Source: Aeromonas veronii (GTDB lineage: Bacteria > Pseudomonadota > Gammaproteobacteria > Enterobacterales > Aeromonadaceae). Taken from it: 64,000 nucleotides of DNA. The notes beneath the pieces are model-generated. The model did not search any database and was not told the DNA's origin. It saw only the letters and a program-made list of their open reading frames with translations. The DNA is taken from positions 2,134,501 through 2,198,500 of the forward strand of contig CP101033.1 of the NCBI GenBank assembly GCA_041319085.1. Direction: 5' to 3'. Position numbers and translations under genes: made by a program. Each line of letters begins with the position of its first letter. Position 1 is the stretch's first letter. Of the stretch, positions 15,863-26,622 are shown piece by piece.

Positions 15863-16579
15863 ATGAACAGTGATGCCAATGTCGATCTGACAGAAATCGC
15901 CAAGTTTGAAGCCATCGCCTCCCGCTGGTGGGACATGGAAGGTGAATTCAAACCCCTGCATCAAATCAATCCGGTACGCCTTGACTGGATCACCGACAAA
16001 AGTGGCGGTCTGTTTGGCAAGCGCATTCTCGATATCGGATGTGGTGGCGGCATTCTCTCCGAGAGCATGGCCCGCCGTGGCGCCAAGGTCACCGGCATCG
16101 ACATGGGCAAGGAGCCCCTCGGCGTCGCCCGCTTGCACGCCCTGGAGCAGGGTGTCGAGCTCGAGTACCGCCAGATCACCGCCGAAGCCCATGCTGCCGA
16201 AGTGCCGGGCCAGTATGACGTGGTCACCTGCATGGAGATGCTGGAGCATGTGCCGGACCCCGCCTCGGTGCTACGCGCCATCGCGACCCTGGTGCGCCCG
16301 GGTGGCCGGGTGTTCGTCTCCACCATCAACCGCAATCCCAAATCCTATCTGATGATGATCATCGGGGCCGAATACCTGATGAAGATGGTGCCCAAGGGTA
16401 CCCACGATCACAAAAAATTCATCACCCCGGCCGAACTGTGCCGCATGGGTGAAGCAGCAGGTCTGTTGGTGCGGGACATGAGCGGCGTCCACTACGCCCC
16501 CCTCACCAACCAGTTCAAGCTCGGCAAGAATGTCGACGTCAACTATATGGTGGAGTTTGTCCGCCCGGAGCACAGTTGA
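15863..16579 (+). CDS. ubiG: UbiG, ubiquinone biosynthesis O-methyltransferase
   Basis: The 238-residue SAM-dependent methylase does both O-methylations of ubiquinone synthesis, using the polyprenyl-catechol and demethylubiquinol substrates. The hallmark N-terminus [23 protein letters not shown] motif [13 protein letters not shown] and the central [13 protein letters not shown] are all present. I chose the ATG at 15863 because the family starts just before EIAKFE; the longer frame to 15794 adds no conserved sequence. It is divergent from gyrA and overlaps the next gene by one base. Confidence 0.95.
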   Translation: MNSDANVDLTEIAKFEAIASRWWDMEGEFKPLHQINPVRLDWITDKSGGLFGKRILDIGCGGGILSESMARRGAKVTGIDMGKEPLGVARLHALEQGVELEYRQITAEAHAAEVPGQYDVVTCMEMLEHVPDPASVLRAIATLVRPGGRVFVSTINRNPKSYLMMIIGAEYLMKMVPKGTHDHKKFITPAELCRMGEAAGLLVRDMSGVHYAPLTNQFKLGKNVDVNYMVEFVRPEHS

Positions 16580-17274
16580 TGAGCGCCTCTCACCCTGTGC
16601 CCCTGCGCTGCGTGCTGTTCGATCTGGACGGCACCCTGCTCGACACAGCCCCGGATCTGGGGGCTGCAGTCAACCACGTGCTGATAAGTGAAGGCTTTGC
16701 GCCACTCTCTGATGACATCATTCGCCAGACCACCTCCCACGGAGCGCTCGGGCTGCTCAAGGCAGGCCTCGGCGATGAGCTGCTTGAGGAGCTGGGGGCA
16801 GCGCGTCTGCGCAATGCCCTGCTCGACTACTACGCGGCCAATCTTTGCGTCGGTACCCGCCCCTATGAGGGAATGGTGGATCTCATCGAGTGGCTGGATG
16901 AAAAATCACTGCCCTGGGGCATCGTCACCAACAAGCCGGGCTTTCTCACCGAGCCACTGCTGGCTGCCCTACCGGCGCTCGCCAACTGCGGCGTGACGGT
17001 TAGCGCCGACACCCTGCCGGTACGCAAGCCCGACCCCGCCCCCATGTTCTTTGCCTGCGACCAGCTTGGCGTCGAGGCAGCTCACTGCCTCTATGTGGGG
17101 GATCATGTGCGGGACATCGAGGCGGGCCGCAATGCCGGCATGCGCACCGCGGTCGCAGGCTGGGGCTATCTGAGCGATAACGAGGATCCCGCCGAGTGGG
17201 GCGCCGATCTGCACTTCGATACCGTGCAGGCGCTGCACCACTGGCTGCGCTACGAGCTGACGGCCAACGACTGA
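16579..17274 (+). CDS. HAD phosphatase: phosphoglycolate phosphatase or MupP-type
   Basis: The 231-residue HAD subfamily IA enzyme has motif I DLDGTLLDTAPDLG, motif II TNKPG, a lysine in VRKPDPAP and motif IV VGDHVRDIEAG. The start ATG overlaps the ubiG stop (TGATG). Annotation would usually say phosphoglycolate phosphatase (gph). In Pseudomonas, however, the gene directly after ubiG is mupP, the N-acetylmuramate-6-phosphate phosphatase of cell-wall recycling, so that role is an equally good inference from context. The sequence alone does not separate them. Confidence 0.75.
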   Translation: MSASHPVPLRCVLFDLDGTLLDTAPDLGAAVNHVLISEGFAPLSDDIIRQTTSHGALGLLKAGLGDELLEELGAARLRNALLDYYAANLCVGTRPYEGMVDLIEWLDEKSLPWGIVTNKPGFLTEPLLAALPALANCGVTVSADTLPVRKPDPAPMFFACDQLGVEAAHCLYVGDHVRDIEAGRNAGMRTAVAGWGYLSDNEDPAEWGADLHFDTVQALHHWLRYELTAND

Positions 17275-17687
17275 GCGCCAAACAGGGCGGAGACACACTC
17301 ACCGCCCCCCCTGAACCTCTTCCTTTACGCCCTTACGACCCGCGCCGCGGTTACATGTCAATTCATGGATAATAAAGGCAGCTTACCGCCTGTTGGATAC
17401 CCATTTGACAAATGCGCAGCCGTCACAGACAGGCTACAAACCACAATCACTGGGGACGCGCCCTTAAGCCCACTGACCTTGCGACAACGACCACTGGACA
17501 ACGTTTGCCCCTTGTTGCATAAGGGATAATCAGCCAGCGTTTGATAGTAAAAAGCCCCCCATTTCGCAAGCAAAAAAAGTTATTTAAATTTTCCATCTTC
17601 GATCGGAATACTTGCATTTAGCTGAGCTGACGCATGAAAACCCGCTCACTGTGAGCGGTCACTAACTGACGGGATAAGACTCACAAT

Positions 17688-17780
17688 TTATCCACAGCTG
17701 GTCAGTTATCCACACATTGCAATGGCGGGCTGACCTCACTATCTTGTATCTCGAACTTAAAATAACACTACATCTTGTGA
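17688..17780 (+). promoter_or_regulatory. nrdAB control region: two DnaA boxes and two NrdR boxes
   Basis: TTATCCACA occurs at 17688-17696 and 17706-17714 (consensus DnaA boxes, 18 bases apart). Two NrdR-type boxes follow, CTCACTATCTTGTATC (17735-17750) and ACACTACATCTTGTGA (17765-17780), offset by 31 bases as is usual for NrdR pairs. This predicts cell-cycle control by DnaA and repression by NrdR at high dATP. The preceding part of the gap (17275-17640) shows no gene I can support. Confidence 0.8.
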
Positions 17781-17879
17781 TTCATCGCACAATTCCTACC
17801 CAATTCCCGCATACCGACGGGGCCCGGGTAGTGCCATTGTGCGATGGTTTTTCGGGAATCAACTGAAGGTCATCAGCCA

Positions 17880-20147
17880 ATGAACTTGTTTGTGACGAAG
17901 CGTAACGGACACAAAGAACCCATCGATCTGGATAAAATTCACCGCGTGCTGGACTGGGCCGCCGAAGGGCTCGACAACGTGTCGGTCTCCCAGGTAGAGC
18001 TCAAATCCCACATCCAGTTCTATGACGGTATCCGTACCGCCGACATTCACGAAACCATCATCAAGGCGACGGCAGACCTCATCTCCGAACAGACCCCTGA
18101 CTACCAGTACATGGCAGCCCGTCTGGCCATCTTCCACCTGCGCAAGAAGGCCTACGGTCAGTTCGAACCACCCCACCTCTACCAGCACGTGGCTCGTCTG
18201 GTGGACATGGGCAAATACGACAAGCATCTGCTGGAAGACTACACCCAGGCCGAGTTCGAAGAGCTGAACGCCCATATGGATCACTGGCGTGATATGGACT
18301 TCTCCTACGCGGCGGTCAAGCAGCTGGAAGGCAAATATCTGGTCCAGAACCGCGTCACCGGCGAGATCTACGAGAGCCCGCAGTTCCTCTACATCCTGGT
18401 AGCGGCCTGCCTCTTCTCCAAATACCCGAAAGATACCCGTCTGGACTACATCAAGCGCTTCTATGATGCGGTCTCGACCTTCAAGATCTCGCTGCCGACC
18501 CCGATCATGAGCGGCGTGCGCACCCCGACCCGCCAATTCAGCTCCTGCGTGCTGATCGAGTGCGACGACAGTCTGGATTCCATCAACGCCACCGCCAGCT
18601 CCATCGTGCGCTATGTTTCCCAGCGCGCCGGTATCGGCATCAACGCCGGGCGCATCCGCGGTCTGGGCAGCCCCATCCGTGGTGGCGAAGCGTTCCACAC
18701 CGGTTGCATCCCCTTCTACAAATACTTCCAGACTGCCGTGAAGTGCTGCTCCCAGGGCGGCGTGCGCGGCGGTGCTGCGACCCTGTTCTACCCGCTGTGG
18801 CACACCGAAGTGGAAAGCCTGCTGGTGCTGAAGAACAACCGCGGCGTGGAAGAGAACCGGGTCCGTCACATGGACTACGGCGTGCAGATCAACAAGCTGA
18901 TGTACCAGCGCCTCATCAAGGGCGGTGACATCACCCTGTTCTCCCCGTCCGATGCGCCGGGTCTGTACGATGCCTTCTTCGCGGATCAAGACAAGTTCGA
19001 AGCGCTCTACGTCAAATACGAGCAGGATCCGGCCATTCGCAAGAAGACCCTCAAGGCTGTCGATCTCTTCTCCCTGATGATGCAGGAGCGTGCCGGTACC
19101 GGTCGCATCTACATTCAGAACGTGGATCACTGCAACACCCACAGCCCGTTCGACCCGAGCGTGGCGCCGGTACGCCAGTCCAACCTCTGCCTCGAAATTG
19201 CACTGCCGACCAAGCCGCTCAACAACATCGACGACGAGAGCGGCGAAATCGCCCTGTGCACCCTCTCCGCCTTCAACCTCGGTGCCATCGAGAAGCTGGA
19301 AGATCTGGAAGAGATGGCCGATCTGGCCGTGCGTGCCCTCGATGCCCTGCTCGACTATCAGGACTACCCGATTGCCGCCGCCAAGAAGGGCAGCATGGGT
19401 CGTCGCACCCTGGGTATCGGCGTCATCAACTACGCCTACTACCTGGCCAAAAACGGTGCCCGTTACTCCGACGGTTCCGGTCTGGCCCTGACTCACCGCA
19501 CCTTCGAGGCCATTCAGTACTACCTGCTGAAAGCCTCCGTGCAGCTGGCCCGCGAGTTCGGCCCCTGCCCGCTGTTTGGCGAGACCACCTACGCCCAGGG
19601 TATTTTGCCCATCGACACCTATAAGAAGGATCTGGATGCGCTGTGCAACGAGCCGCTGCATCTGGATTGGGAAAGTCTGCGTTCCGATATCAAGTCCGTG
19701 GGCTTGCGCAACTCCACCCTGACCGCCCTGATGCCGAGCGAGACCTCCAGCCAGATCTCCAACGCCACCAACGGTATCGAGCCGCCGCGCGGCCTGGTCT
19801 CGGTCAAGGCCTCCAAAGACGGCATTCTCAAGCAGGTGGTGCCCGAGTATGATCGCCTGAAAGATCAATACGAATTGCTCTGGAAGCAACCGAGCGTTGA
19901 CGGCTACCTGCAGTTGGTCGGTATCATGCAGAAGTTTGTGGATCAGGCGATCTCCGCCAACACCAACTACGATCCGGCCCGTTTCGAAGGCAACAAGGTG
20001 CCGATGAAGCAGCTGCTGAAGGACTTGCTGACCGCCTATAAATACGGCCTCAAGACTCTGTACTATCACAACACCCGTGATGGTGCAGACGACACCCAGA
20101 CCGATCTGCAAGATGACGGTTGTGCTGGCGGGGCTTGCAAAATCTAA
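17880..20147 (+). CDS. nrdA: Ribonucleotide reductase class Ia, large subunit R1
   Basis: The 755-residue catalytic subunit reduces NDPs to dNDPs. The N-terminal ATP cone (LFVTKRNGHKEPIDLDKIHRVLDWAAEGL) binds ATP/dATP. The active-site set is visible: Cys in QFSSCVLIE, Asn-Leu-Cys-Leu-Glu (SNLCLEIAL) and Cys in EIALCTLSAFN. The C-terminal redox pair is in DDGCAGGACKI. I chose the ATG at 17880, which matches the E. coli start; the frame to 17844 lies in the leader. It is followed after 80 bases by nrdB and yfaE, forming the usual class Ia operon. Confidence 0.97.
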   Translation: MNLFVTKRNGHKEPIDLDKIHRVLDWAAEGLDNVSVSQVELKSHIQFYDGIRTADIHETIIKATADLISEQTPDYQYMAARLAIFHLRKKAYGQFEPPHLYQHVARLVDMGKYDKHLLEDYTQAEFEELNAHMDHWRDMDFSYAAVKQLEGKYLVQNRVTGEIYESPQFLYILVAACLFSKYPKDTRLDYIKRFYDAVSTFKISLPTPIMSGVRTPTRQFSSCVLIECDDSLDSINATASSIVRYVSQRAGIGINAGRIRGLGSPIRGGEAFHTGCIPFYKYFQTAVKCCSQGGVRGGAATLFYPLWHTEVESLLVLKNNRGVEENRVRHMDYGVQINKLMYQRLIKGGDITLFSPSDAPGLYDAFFADQDKFEALYVKYEQDPAIRKKTLKAVDLFSLMMQERAGTGRIYIQNVDHCNTHSPFDPSVAPVRQSNLCLEIALPTKPLNNIDDESGEIALCTLSAFNLGAIEKLEDLEEMADLAVRALDALLDYQDYPIAAAKKGSMGRRTLGIGVINYAYYLAKNGARYSDGSGLALTHRTFEAIQYYLLKASVQLAREFGPCPLFGETTYAQGILPIDTYKKDLDALCNEPLHLDWESLRSDIKSVGLRNSTLTALMPSETSSQISNATNGIEPPRGLVSVKASKDGILKQVVPEYDRLKDQYELLWKQPSVDGYLQLVGIMQKFVDQAISANTNYDPARFEGNKVPMKQLLKDLLTAYKYGLKTLYYHNTRDGADDTQTDLQDDGCAGGACKI

Positions 20148-20227
20148 GTCACGGCAAGAACTGATAACCGGGCGGGAGCGACAAGCTCCCGCTCTCCTGT
20201 TTTCTCTATTCACATATTCTGGTAACC

Positions 20228-21361
20228 ATGGCCTATTCAACTTTCTGCCAAACCCAAAACGACCAGCTCAAAGAGCCGATGTTTTTTGGCCAATCGGTCA
20301 ACGTAGCCCGTTATGATCAACAAAAGCACGAAGTGTTCGAGCGCTTGATCGAGAAACAGCTCTCCTTCTTCTGGCGCCCGGAAGAGGTGGATGTCTCCCA
20401 CGATCGCATCGACTATCAGGCCCTGCCGCCCCACGAGCAGCACATCTTCATCTCCAACCTGAAGTACCAGACCCTGCTGGACTCCATCCAGGGCCGCAGC
20501 CCCAACGTCGCCCTGCTGCCGCTGGTCTCCATTCCGGAGCTGGAGACCTGGATCGAGACTTGGGCTTTTTCCGAGACCATTCACTCTCGCTCCTACACCC
20601 ACATCATCCGCAATATCGTCAACTCACCGGCCCAGGTGTTCGACGATATCGTGACCAACGAGCAGATCTTGAAGCGCGCTGGCTCCATCAGCCACTACTA
20701 CGACGATCTGATCGAATCGACCGCGCTCTACAACCTGCACGGTGAAGGCACCCACCGGGTGGCCGGTCGTGAAGTGACCATCACCTTGCACGAGCTGAAG
20801 AAAAAGCTCTACCTGTGCCTGATGAGCGTCAACGCACTGGAGGCGATCCGCTTCTACGTCAGCTTCGCCTGCTCCTTTGCCTTCGCCGAGCGCGAACTGA
20901 TGGAGGGCAACGCCAAGATCATCAAGATGATCGCCCGCGATGAAGCGCTGCACCTGACCGGCACCCAGCACATGCTGAACCTGATGCGTACCGGCCAGGA
21001 TGACCCCGAGATGGCCGAGATCGCCGCCGAGTGCGAACAGGCCTGCTTCGAGATCTTCAAGGAAGCGGCCATTCAGGAGAAAGAGTGGGCCGAGTACCTG
21101 TTCCGGGACGGCTCCATGATCGGCCTGAACAAGGACATCCTCTGCCAGTACGTGGAGTACATCACCAACCTGCGCATGAGCGCGGTCGGCCTGCAACCAG
21201 CCTTTGCTGGCACCAAGCAGAACCCGATCCCCTGGATCAACACCTGGCTGTCGTCCGACAACGTACAGGTCGCCCCGCAAGAGGTAGAGGTAAGCTCCTA
21301 CCTGGTCGGTCAGATCGACAGCGAAGTGAATGCCGATGACTTGGGTGATTTCGAGCTGTGA
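20228..21361 (+). CDS. nrdB: Ribonucleotide reductase class Ia, radical subunit R2
   Basis: The 377-residue protein holds the diiron-tyrosyl radical cofactor. [20 protein letters not shown] carries the Glu, His and radical Tyr equivalents of E. coli E115, H118 and Y122, and [13 protein letters not shown] carries further iron ligands. The C-terminal tail [22 protein letters not shown] binds R1, and its Tyr is the E. coli Y356 equivalent on the radical path. Immediately downstream lies a diverged duplicate of the tail-coding DNA (see 21376-21438). Confidence 0.97.
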   Translation: MAYSTFCQTQNDQLKEPMFFGQSVNVARYDQQKHEVFERLIEKQLSFFWRPEEVDVSHDRIDYQALPPHEQHIFISNLKYQTLLDSIQGRSPNVALLPLVSIPELETWIETWAFSETIHSRSYTHIIRNIVNSPAQVFDDIVTNEQILKRAGSISHYYDDLIESTALYNLHGEGTHRVAGREVTITLHELKKKLYLCLMSVNALEAIRFYVSFACSFAFAERELMEGNAKIIKMIARDEALHLTGTQHMLNLMRTGQDDPEMAEIAAECEQACFEIFKEAAIQEKEWAEYLFRDGSMIGLNKDILCQYVEYITNLRMSAVGLQPAFAGTKQNPIPWINTWLSSDNVQVAPQEVEVSSYLVGQIDSEVNADDLGDFEL

Positions 21362-21375
21362 GTCAGCTACCTGAT

Positions 21376-21438
21376 ATGCTGGTCGGCCAGATCGACAGTG
21401 AAGTGAATACCAATGTGTTGGGTGATTTTAAGCTGTGA
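21376..21438 (+). other. Duplicated nrdB 3' end forming a 20-residue ORF (R2-tail mimic)
   Basis: Downstream of the nrdB stop the DNA repeats the last about 60 bases of nrdB. The copy has its own ATG and reads [20 protein letters not shown] then TGA. This is 15 of 19 residues identical to the R2 C-terminal tail (changes Ala to Thr, Asp to Asn, Asp to Val, Glu to Lys). The stop overlaps the GTG start of yfaE, as the original nrdB stop probably once did. No clear Shine-Dalgarno is seen, but the nrdB stop is only 14 bases upstream, so reinitiation is possible. It may be an inert scar. Confidence 0.55.
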
Positions 21439-21755
21439 GTGACGCCATCCGCACGCTGACCCCTGCCCCGCACGCAGTTGCCGAACAGCAGGCGGTCGTG
21501 GCACCACGGGTACATACCCGGGATGGGGTGCTGCACGCCCATCCCGGCGAAAGCGTGTTGGAGACCCTGGAGCGCCACGGTCATCATGTGGAGTTTCAGT
21601 GTCGCAGCGGCTATTGCGGCGCCTGCCGCACGCCGCTGATGGCAGGCAAGGTGCACTACCCTGCGGTGCCGCTGGCATTTGTCGCCCTAGGGGAGTGCCT
21701 GCCCTGCTGCTGCAAACCGGTAGGTGTCATCCGACTGGATATCCAGAAGGGCTGA
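21435..21755 (+). CDS. yfaE: YfaE-type 2Fe-2S ferredoxin for R2 cofactor maintenance
   Basis: The 106-residue ferredoxin has the plant-type cluster motif C-x4-C-x2-C (CRSGYCGACRTP) and a fourth ligand in ECLPCCCKP, with the YfaE-typical DGVLHAHPGESVLETLERHGH before it. In E. coli YfaE delivers electrons to rebuild the diferric-tyrosyl radical of NrdB. The start is a GTG at 21435 overlapping the R2-tail copy. It is the last gene of the nrd operon. Confidence 0.9.
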   Translation: MSDAIRTLTPAPHAVAEQQAVVAPRVHTRDGVLHAHPGESVLETLERHGHHVEFQCRSGYCGACRTPLMAGKVHYPAVPLAFVALGECLPCCCKPVGVIRLDIQKG

Positions 21756-21779
21756 CCCCCATACCCCCGGTCAGAGCCT

Positions 21780-22238
21780 TCATGGTACTGACCGATAATC
21801 ACTCTCGCTCACCTGCGCGAGCCAGGTCACCACCTTGCCATCCTGCTGTTCTGCCAGCGCCAGGTGGGTCATGGGGGTATCTGGCGCAGCACCATGCCAG
21901 TGCGTCACCCCGGCCGGGATCCACACCAGATCCCCTGGCCGGATCACCTGGACAGGCGCTCCCGCCATCTGTACCCGCCCCACCCCACTGACCACGTAGA
22001 GGGTCTGACCCAAAGGATGGGTATGCCAGGCGGTGCGCGCCCCTGGCATGAAGCTGACCAGGCCGCCAGAGATAGCGGCGGGTGCCGTTCCCTGATATAG
22101 CTGATCCACATAGACATCCCCGACGAAGAACTCACTGTTGCCGCGGGTTGCAGGCACCTGCTCCGGGGAAAATACCTGTATCGTCTGATCTTTTACTTCG
22201 GCCTGAGGGAGCGCCCTTGCTGCGGATATTGGGTTCAT
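21780..22238 (-). CDS. Cupin-domain protein
   Basis: The 152-residue single cupin has the metal-binding motif GARTAWHTHPLGQTLYVVSG (His-x-His and a downstream Gln/His) and PGDLVWIPAGVTHWHGAAPD. This subgroup includes small manganese cupins related to hydroxynitrile-lyase-like proteins and carboxymuconolactone decarboxylase partners. The substrate cannot be told from sequence. It is the last gene of a leftward accessory group (SDR, transporter, aldo/keto reductase, MBL remnant, cupin). Confidence 0.75.
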   Translation of the reverse strand: MNPISAARALPQAEVKDQTIQVFSPEQVPATRGNSEFFVGDVYVDQLYQGTAPAAISGGLVSFMPGARTAWHTHPLGQTLYVVSGVGRVQMAGAPVQVIRPGDLVWIPAGVTHWHGAAPDTPMTHLALAEQQDGKVVTWLAQVSESDYRSVP

Positions 22239-22665
22239 TGTTGACTCCTGTGTGTTAAATATGTGTCACTCACGCCACCAGGCGCTGCCCTCATGGGGGT
22301 CAGCACGCCCAGAGGCTCACCCATCATTGGGGTGGTCAAGGGGATCTGCTGCTCGCCAGCCAGGCGGGCTATCTGATCGAGCGGGTCCTGGCCTGCACCG
22401 GGATAGCGCTATCTGGCACTGTGCCGTCAGGCTTGGCGAACAGAAAATCCCACCAGAGTCGGGCGCCTTCCCTGATGCTGCGCGGCAGTAGTGCCACCCC
22501 ATTGCTGAACTGACCCGCCTGATACTGAGAAGATTCAGGGTGAGCGGGCAAGCCCGACTTCAATACATACGAAATAATGCCTGTCATCACGGCTCCTGTT
22601 AGCCACCAGACAACGCGCCGCCCCTTGGGACGTCGCGAGAGAGTACAGCGGGGGTCTGCATTCAT
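22235..22665 (-). pseudogene. MBL-fold hydrolase (NAPE-PLD-like), internally deleted remnant
   Basis: The complement from 22665 reads a 98-residue frame with an N-terminal membrane segment and SSQYQAGQFSNGVALLP then LWWDFLFAKPDGTVPDSAIPV, the usual beginning of this metallo-beta-lactamase-fold family. It then stops. In another frame directly after comes LDQIARLAGEQQIPLTTPM then MGEPL, which resembles the family's C-terminal end. The whole catalytic middle with the HxHxDH motif is missing, so this is a deletion plus frameshift remnant. It lies between cupin and aldo/keto reductase. Confidence 0.55.
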
Positions 22666-22689
22666 GAGGCTCCTGTTGACGATCCGCCC

Positions 22690-23682
<993 letters not shown>

Positions 23683-23797
23683 TTATTGAAACAATTCAGG
23701 GAACTACGCACCTATTCATGAAAAGGCACAGGCAAAAACCGCACCTCGATGGGCGTTACAACCATGTTGAAAAACAGACTCACTGGACAGAAGGGGA

Positions 23798-25235
23798 TCA
23801 GGTTGATTCCGTTTTTGGGGCTATTTTCTTTGGGACAGCCTGAGGGCCGAAGTGGATGTAGCGAACCGATACTACCAATGAGAAGAACAGGAATAGCGCT
23901 GCGGCTTTCAGGGCTAGGCCCGTGTGCAGTGCTATCCCGGCAGGATCGTGCACGGGGGCATTACCGCCAGCATAGACCACAACCAGAATGGCAAGCCCCA
24001 AAGAAGCGCCAAGCTGATGTGCCACATTGAGCAAACCGGAGGCCGCGCCGGCATTGCGATGTTCGACGCCAGCTACACCCGCAACAGTCAACGGTCCCAA
24101 CACCCAGCCTTGTCCCAAACCGATAAGGATCATCGGTAACACCACCCCCCAGATACGAGACCTCAGTGGCAGCCAGCCCCAACCACAGCACACCGATCAG
24201 GCACAGCGTGAGCCCAGCAAGCAAGATCGGACGCTGGCCGAGGCGGCGCGCGGCGGCAGGTACAGTCACAGAGGTGGCAAACTGGGGGAGCGTCACTGGC
24301 AAGAAAGCCATCCCTGCCAACATGGGAGAGAAACCCAAGCCCCCCTGCAAATATTGAGCGGTGAAGAACCAGAACCCAGCCATAGCACACAGAAACAGCA
24401 GGCGAGCAACATAAGCGCCGTTACGCCGCGCATCTCTTAGTAGAGTCAGTGGCACCAGGGGTTGCTCGGCGTGCATCTCTATCCGCATGAAGTAGGCCAG
24501 AAGCAGTAGACCGGCTGTAATGCAGCCGTAAGTCAACGGTGATGACCATCCCGCTTCTGCAGCTTCGACAATACCGAATACCAGTGAACACATACCAAGG
24601 GTTGAGCTAAAAGCCCCTGCAAGATCGAAGCGGCCACGGTGAGGTTCGGTTTCACGGATATAGCGCAGGCTACCAACCATCAAGAGGATGCCAATGGGTA
24701 AGTTGATCAAAAAACCTGCGCGCCAGGAAATCAGATCAGCCAAAATCCCGCCGAGCACCAACCCCACTGTCGCACCGATACCGGCCGCCGCTGCGTACCA
24801 AGCCAGGGCCTGAGTACGCTCGTGCCCTTCCTCGAAATGGGTCGAGATCAGCGCGAGAGTGGAGGGTGCCAGTACTGCAGCAGCAACCCCCTGTACCGCA
24901 CGAAAGCCTATCATCCATTCTGATGACTGTGCCGTACCGATGGCTAATGAAGCCAGGGTAAACATCGCTAGACCAAGGATAAACATCCGTCTCCGGCCAA
25001 GGATATCCCCTGCCCTCGCCCCCAGTAGCAGAAAGCCACCGAAGGCGAGCGTATAAGCATTCTGGATCCACGATAACCCAGCGGGCGTAAAGCCAAGCGC
25101 AGCCTGGATCCGCGGCAGGCCTGTCAGCACAATGGAGACATCAATGACGAGCATCAGGTAACTGGCCATGATGATGACCAACACCACTCCTTTGCGTACA
25201 GGACCATATTGATCGGGGAGGGTTGTACGAGTCAT
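23798..25235 (-). pseudogene. DHA2-type MFS drug transporter, frameshifted
   Basis: The gene encodes an EmrB/QacA-like 14-helix transporter. The N-terminal part (MASYLMLVIDVSIVLTGLPR, motif A GARAGDILGRRRMF, motif C GATVGLVLGGILADLISWR) reads from 25235 to about 24150. At a run of six C (24145-24150) the frame changes, and the remaining C-terminal helices (PMILIGLGQGWVLGPLTVAG and onward) continue in another frame to 23798. Removing one base of the run would restore one ORF of about 478 residues. It may be a true mutation, phase variation at the homopolymer, or a sequencing error. Confidence 0.8.
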
Positions 25236-25816
25236 GAGTTACTCACTCCCAGGCTCTGCCGCAGTTCCAACTTCGGATCTATTACCAACTTGGAGATCAA
25301 GTCAGACAGACTATTCAGGGAGACATCATGGCCTCGAAACGGCTCGCCCTTTCGAGTCAATTGGTAATTAATCGCAGTATCACGAGTGAACCAACCGGGA
25401 CGCAAAATGGTGTAGTCCAGATCGGAAGCTTCAATCAAAGCAGCACTGTCACGGTAAGGATCCAGAATACTGCGATAGGGTTCACCCGGTACTTCACCAT
25501 ATATCCCCATCGAACTGATAAAAATAAGGCGTTTGAGCCCGACCGCATTCATCGCGGCGATGATAGAACCAGCCTGCAGTGCCATCTCGCCAGCTAGGTT
25601 GGCATAGGCCACATCTTGGCCCTGCATGGCAGCTTCAAGAGCTGCTCTGTCCAGCACATCCCCCTCGATGACCTTTACCCGAGCGGGATCCGGGTTAGTG
25701 ATGCGCTGGGCGCGGCGCAGATAAAGGGTGAGTTCAATCCCCTTGTGTTGGAGAAGTACAGGGATGGTATTGCGCGCCAACTGACCATTGGCGCCGAGGA
25801 TAATAATACGAATCAT
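25232..25816 (-). CDS. NAD(P)-binding oxidoreductase of the SDR a / NmrA-like type
   Basis: The 194-residue protein starts MIRIIILGANGQLARNTIPV, a Rossmann GxNGxxA motif, and has FISSMGIYGEVPGEPY and LDYTILRPGWFT, typical of atypical SDRs that bind NAD(P) and act as sensors or reductases. It overlaps the transporter start by four bases (ATGA), so the two form an operon, a frequent pairing of stress-linked regulators and exporters. Substrate unknown. Confidence 0.8.
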   Translation of the reverse strand: MIRIIILGANGQLARNTIPVLLQHKGIELTLYLRRAQRITNPDPARVKVIEGDVLDRAALEAAMQGQDVAYANLAGEMALQAGSIIAAMNAVGLKRLIFISSMGIYGEVPGEPYRSILDPYRDSAALIEASDLDYTILRPGWFTRDTAINYQLTRKGEPFRGHDVSLNSLSDLISKLVIDPKLELRQSLGVSNS

Positions 25817-25852
25817 GGGTATACCTTGAGTTTTCTAGATGAATACAGAGCA

Positions 25853-26209
25853 TTAAACGGGCAGCCTTGCGATGGAGCCGACACTGACCTTGGTGCAACA
25901 ACTTATCTGGCGAACAGAGAGGTCAGCTTCCAGCCGCAGTCGCAGCACTTCACGAATTTTACGCATTGCAATCCTCTTGGCAGACATAGGCTCTTCCCTG
26001 GCAAAAGGGAGAGCGTATCAAAGGTTGTTAAATCAATGTGTTAAGGATTATTCTGGTGAATGTGAACAGTGATTCCGGGATGTTGAACACTGTTTCCGGA
26101 AAGGAGGGGCAAAGTGTTCAGGTTGAACCGGAATGAGCGTTCACATTGGTCCGGAAATGGTGTTCACGTTGAATCGGAATTGGTGTTCATGATCGGCCGG
26201 AATATGCAA
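25853..26209 (-). mobile_element. IS21-family element, one end with truncated istA
   Basis: The complement of 25853-25987 encodes MSAKRIAMRKIREVLRLRLE, ADLSVRQISCCTKVSVGSIA and a short tail, the N-terminus of IS21-type IstA, ending at a stop after 44 residues. Upstream of it (26050-26209) lies an array of the repeats typical of IS21 ends, such as TTGAACCGGAAT, TTGAATCGGAAT and GATCGGCCGGAAT, each next to GTTCA. istB and the other end are absent. The end at about 26209 interrupts the alpha/beta hydrolase gene. Confidence 0.7.
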
Positions 26210-26552
26210 CTGGACGTCTGACCAGCGCACGAGTGACATACGGGTGGCCCGCATCAATCAGTTGTGCATCTTCCAGAGAGTTCGCAATCCGATAACGATT
26301 GGCTTTACCGTGAATAAAGAACTCTTCCTCCACATAACCACTTGCTTTCAAAGGCATTGGCGTCGCACTCATCGCCGTACCGATCGCGGGTGCCAACTCG
26401 GCAGCAGGAGATTCCAGCATGGAACCTGGGGCGGCGTTGATTGTTGCAGCCATGGTCGTGCAGGCCAGAGCAAACAGCGTGTGACGTAAGAAACGTGTGG
26501 GGAAAGCGGATCTCGGCACACTGGCTGAATTTAACTGATCGCTGTTTTTCAT
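26187..26552 (-). pseudogene. Alpha/beta-hydrolase-domain protein, truncated by the IS21 end
   Basis: From the ATG at 26552 the frame has a signal peptide (RFLRHTLFALACTTMAATINA), then GYVEEEFFIHGKANRYRI and DAGHPYVTRALVRRP, the conserved N-terminal segment of the large Abhydrolase_10-type secreted proteins (normally several hundred residues). After ALVRRP the reading frame runs into IS21 end sequence and stops at 26187. Only about 115 residues remain and no catalytic nucleophile, so it cannot be functional as an enzyme. Confidence 0.65.
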
Positions 26553-26622
26553 TTGAAAACACTCAAGTTGGTTAATCCTGGACGTCATTACGGCTGTTTT
26601 CACATCACCACAGGGGCCCTAG

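Noticed and set aside
17859..20240. A 793-residue minus-strand ORF
   Set aside because: Antisense shadow of nrdA.
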